DNA of 64,000 nucleotides from contig PLWQ01000025.1 of the NCBI GenBank assembly GCA_003165595.1, forward strand, positions 86,925 through 150,924. Reading direction: 5' to 3'. This document shows positions 62,011 through 64,000 of this stretch, piece by piece (positions within the stretch are counted from its first letter, which is position 1; every line of letters starts with the position of its first letter). The DNA comes from Fibrobacterota bacterium (GTDB lineage: Bacteria > Fibrobacterota > Chitinivibrionia > Chitinivibrionales > FEN-1185). The position numbers and the translations under genes are program-made. The notes beneath the pieces are model-generated. The model saw only the letters and a program-made list of their open reading frames with translations. It had not been told where the DNA came from and did no database searches.

Positions 62011-63657
62011 TCACGTACGGGGTACGGAGTGAAGAATATATTGCGTTCCCGTCATTGCCGGCCTTGTCTTGAAAAAAAGGAATTTTCCATTCACCTTTGT
62101 AACATGAAAACTTGGAAAAGAATCTACGGCCAGCGGCAAGTACCCCAAGCGCACAAGGGACTGGTATCCGGCCCGCTCCGTGTAAATCCACGCCTCTTGG
62201 TTTCGCAGCGTTTGCACAACCCGGGCGCTGTCCAGAACCGGAATCTCGCGGCGGGTGTAGAAATCAAGCGAGTGATCATGGGCACGGTAGCAGAAGAGCC
62301 GCTCCAGTGGAATGTGCTGCCGCACAATGCTCGCCGCCGCATTGCTCCCGCCCTGAAATTTCATGAGCTCGGGGAAAAAATACACGTTGATCATGAGGCT
62401 GATGCCGAAAATCGCCCACAGGGAAGGAAGAACCAGCCTGGCAAACCGGGACTGTCTTTTTGACATGAAGTAGAAGGTTGCCACGGCCGGCACAGCGACC
62501 GCGATCCATACCAGCGGGTTGGCGCACGGAAAAAAAACCGTGAGACAAACAAGGGCAAAGACCCACATCAAAATCGACACGACGCACTGGGTGTGCAGGA
62601 AGACGTTGTAGGCGGTCCTTCTATCCTGTGTGTCAACCAATTCCACTATTGTTCGTGCCGTCAGAATTGCAACGAGCGGAAAGATAACAAAGATGTAATG
62701 CGGCAGCTTGTAATGCGAGCACGACAACGCCAGAAAAGGAAGAATGGTACCTCCCAGAAGCAGCGTGTCGCCCGCGCGGGCCGGGGCGAATCTGCACTTG
62801 ACCGCCTTGACGGCGCAATCACCGATAGCGAAATACGCCAACAGCATCCACGGCAGAAACGCCCAGAGAAACGTGTGGACAAAAAAGAAATATCCCGATG
62901 TATCCCGCCACGAACTCTGCCCGGTGATACGTCCAAAGCTCTGGGTCCAGAAGTAGAACTTGATGCCGTGCCAGCCGTACTGCGCGTACAGCCCCCAGAG
63001 CATGGGCATAAGCATTACGCACACGACGGCCGCGCCTGCGAGCCAATACCATTTGAAGAACATCCAGAACTGGCGTTTCCCCGCGAGGAAGCTCCCCGCG
63101 GCAAGCACCGGAACCATGAGCCCGATGGGCCCTTTTGCGAGCATGGCAAGCCCGATGCCGATACATCCGCCCAAAAAGAAACGGACCTTCTTCGAATAAA
63201 GGAATTCGGTGATTTGCCATACGGCAAGTATCACGGCGCCGGCAAGAACGGCGTCGGTGCGAACATCATTTGTAAAGTAGATGAATCCTTCGCAGGAACA
63301 GAGGACCACGGCGGCAAGCAGGCCGGTGCGCCTGTCGTACAGCAATTTACCCAGCCGGTAGGTAGCGTACATGCCGAGCATTGTCATGAGCAGCGACGGT
63401 AATTTGTACGCGACCGTAGACACGCCGAATATCTTAAAACAAAGCGCGGACAGGAAGAAAAGCAGGGGCGGTTTGTCGAGATAACCCTGCGGCATGAGAA
63501 GCGCGGCCCAGAAGTTTTTGCTCAAGGCAATCTGGCAGCTCATGGAAGCATACTGGGCGGCATCGATGTCCATCACCGTCACGAACAGTCCGGCGCCGTA
63601 CACCACGACAACAAGGACGCCGAGAAGAATCGTCGTCCGGGCCGATACGTTTTCCAT
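62011..63657 (-). CDS. GT39/ArnT-like membrane glycosyltransferase
   Basis: About 548 residues from the ATG at 63657; the frame further upstream is non-hydrophobic and runs into repeats. About twelve transmembrane segments. The first periplasmic loop has IDAAQYASMSCQIALSKNFW, then PQGYLDKPPLLFFLSAL, matching the PMT_2/ArnT family of undecaprenyl-phosphate sugar transferases; a soluble C-terminal domain follows. It could glycosylate lipid A, a glycan or a protein such as the pilins alongside. Confidence 0.86.
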   Translation of the reverse strand: MENVSARTTILLGVLVVVVYGAGLFVTVMDIDAAQYASMSCQIALSKNFWAALLMPQGYLDKPPLLFFLSALCFKIFGVSTVAYKLPSLLMTMLGMYATYRLGKLLYDRRTGLLAAVVLCSCEGFIYFTNDVRTDAVLAGAVILAVWQITEFLYSKKVRFFLGGCIGIGLAMLAKGPIGLMVPVLAAGSFLAGKRQFWMFFKWYWLAGAAVVCVMLMPMLWGLYAQYGWHGIKFYFWTQSFGRITGQSSWRDTSGYFFFVHTFLWAFLPWMLLAYFAIGDCAVKAVKCRFAPARAGDTLLLGGTILPFLALSCSHYKLPHYIFVIFPLVAILTARTIVELVDTQDRRTAYNVFLHTQCVVSILMWVFALVCLTVFFPCANPLVWIAVAVPAVATFYFMSKRQSRFARLVLPSLWAIFGISLMINVYFFPELMKFQGGSNAAASIVRQHIPLERLFCYRAHDHSLDFYTRREIPVLDSARVVQTLRNQEAWIYTERAGYQSLVRLGYLPLAVDSFPSFHVTKVNGKFLFFKTRPAMTGTQYILHSVPRT

Positions 63658-63789
63658 TGGAGGTGCGCCTTTGCAGGATGCCGATTGCGGTGAGCGGATA
63701 CCGGCGGTTATTTGCACCGGGGACAAACAGTGAAAATAGCACAAGGCATAGCTGTGGGGCCAAGAAACGTCGCAGGAGGCAGTGAAGAA

Positions 63790-63961
63790 CCACGGCCATC
63801 GGCCGTGGCTTTGATGAGGGGTAAAAAGGGCAAACGACATAATGGATGATGTGCAGCACCACTGCCAAACCCTTACGAAACTATTGTGAGAAACCCCGAA
63901 ATCAAAGAAAAGCACGTAAGTGCTTTAGCGTAACGTTGTGCACCACGCCCAAAGGGCGTGG
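63790..63961. repeat. REP-like multi-palindrome element, copy 2
   Basis: Two stems CCACGGCC-ATC-GGCCGTGG (63790-63808) and CCACGCCC-AAA-GGGCGTGG (63943-63961), with an AGCACGTAAGTGCT stem between. Both flank motifs (GAAC before, TTTAGCGT before the second stem) echo copy 1 at 33676-33811. It fills the end of the window and no gene is supported there. Confidence 0.65.
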
Positions 63962-64000
63962 TCTCTTTTCGAGCAACGCCGGAGGCTTTGCGCATGTGCT

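Noticed and set aside
62593-63402. 269-codon plus-strand frame over the GT39 gene
   Set aside because: It is the antisense shadow of a clear twelve-helix membrane protein.

Overview
The window reads as a chromosomal piece of a Fibrobacterota-like bacterium (the Fibrobacter / Chitinispirillum / Chitinivibrio side of the phylum). This is inference from gene content: a fibro-slime domain protein (23921-26041), a regulator of the TIGR02147 family typical of Fibrobacter (19679-20524), and many large secreted Ig/PKD-repeat proteins and lipoproteins, some with FlgD/type-A-sorting-like domains. There is no rRNA, CRISPR array, intact insertion sequence or prophage; one tRNA-Asn is present.

Layout. 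1-4.2 kb: end of a secreted Ig/Fn3 protein, then a PAS histidine kinase coupled to a response regulator that carries its own GHKL ATPase domain. 4.2-8.2 kb: a polyamine cluster with SpeD, two diverged aminopropyltransferases and a PLP decarboxylase, interspersed with palindromic repeats. 8.3-8.9 kb: nitroreductase. 9.3-14.8 kb: a chaperone-usher-type pilus locus (two related subunits, PapD-like chaperone, FimD/PapC-like usher) behind a consensus sigma-70 promoter, the most unusual system here. 14.8-26 kb: a degenerate NAD-epimerase-like protein, a 1141-residue Ca-repeat protein reminiscent of binary-toxin B components, a regulator-lipoprotein pair and the fibro-slime protein. 26-45 kb: AI-2E-type permease, GNAT, an M61-like lipoprotein peptidase coupled to a FemAB/GNAT-like protein, a STAS protein, MBL hydrolase, AbrB-type membrane protein, an eight-repeat SGNH-hydrolase lipoprotein, ROK kinase, FlgO/CsgG-like lipoprotein, orphan ketosynthase, MarR plus a Lon protease and a GYF-domain protein. 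45-48.8 kb: tRNA-Asn, glutaminyl cyclase, LarB, DusB and PAC2 protein. 48.9-63.7 kb: a glycan/surface cluster with glycosyltransferases, SAM and FkbM methyltransferases, two tandem TMTC-like GT-C enzymes, two type IV pilin-like genes and a GT39/ArnT-like enzyme.

How it fits together. The right third looks like a surface-glycan or pilin-glycosylation region: GT-C enzymes flank two paralogous prepilins, and soluble transferases upstream could build or modify the glycan. The left third makes spermidine-type polyamines and carries a second, unrelated fibre system (chaperone-usher). Two frame problems affect the pilus locus: a one-base shift separates the first subunit from its signal peptide, and an out-of-frame coding-looking tail follows the usher. 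Both should be confirmed on reads before any biological reading. Intergenic spaces carry three families of palindromic repeats.
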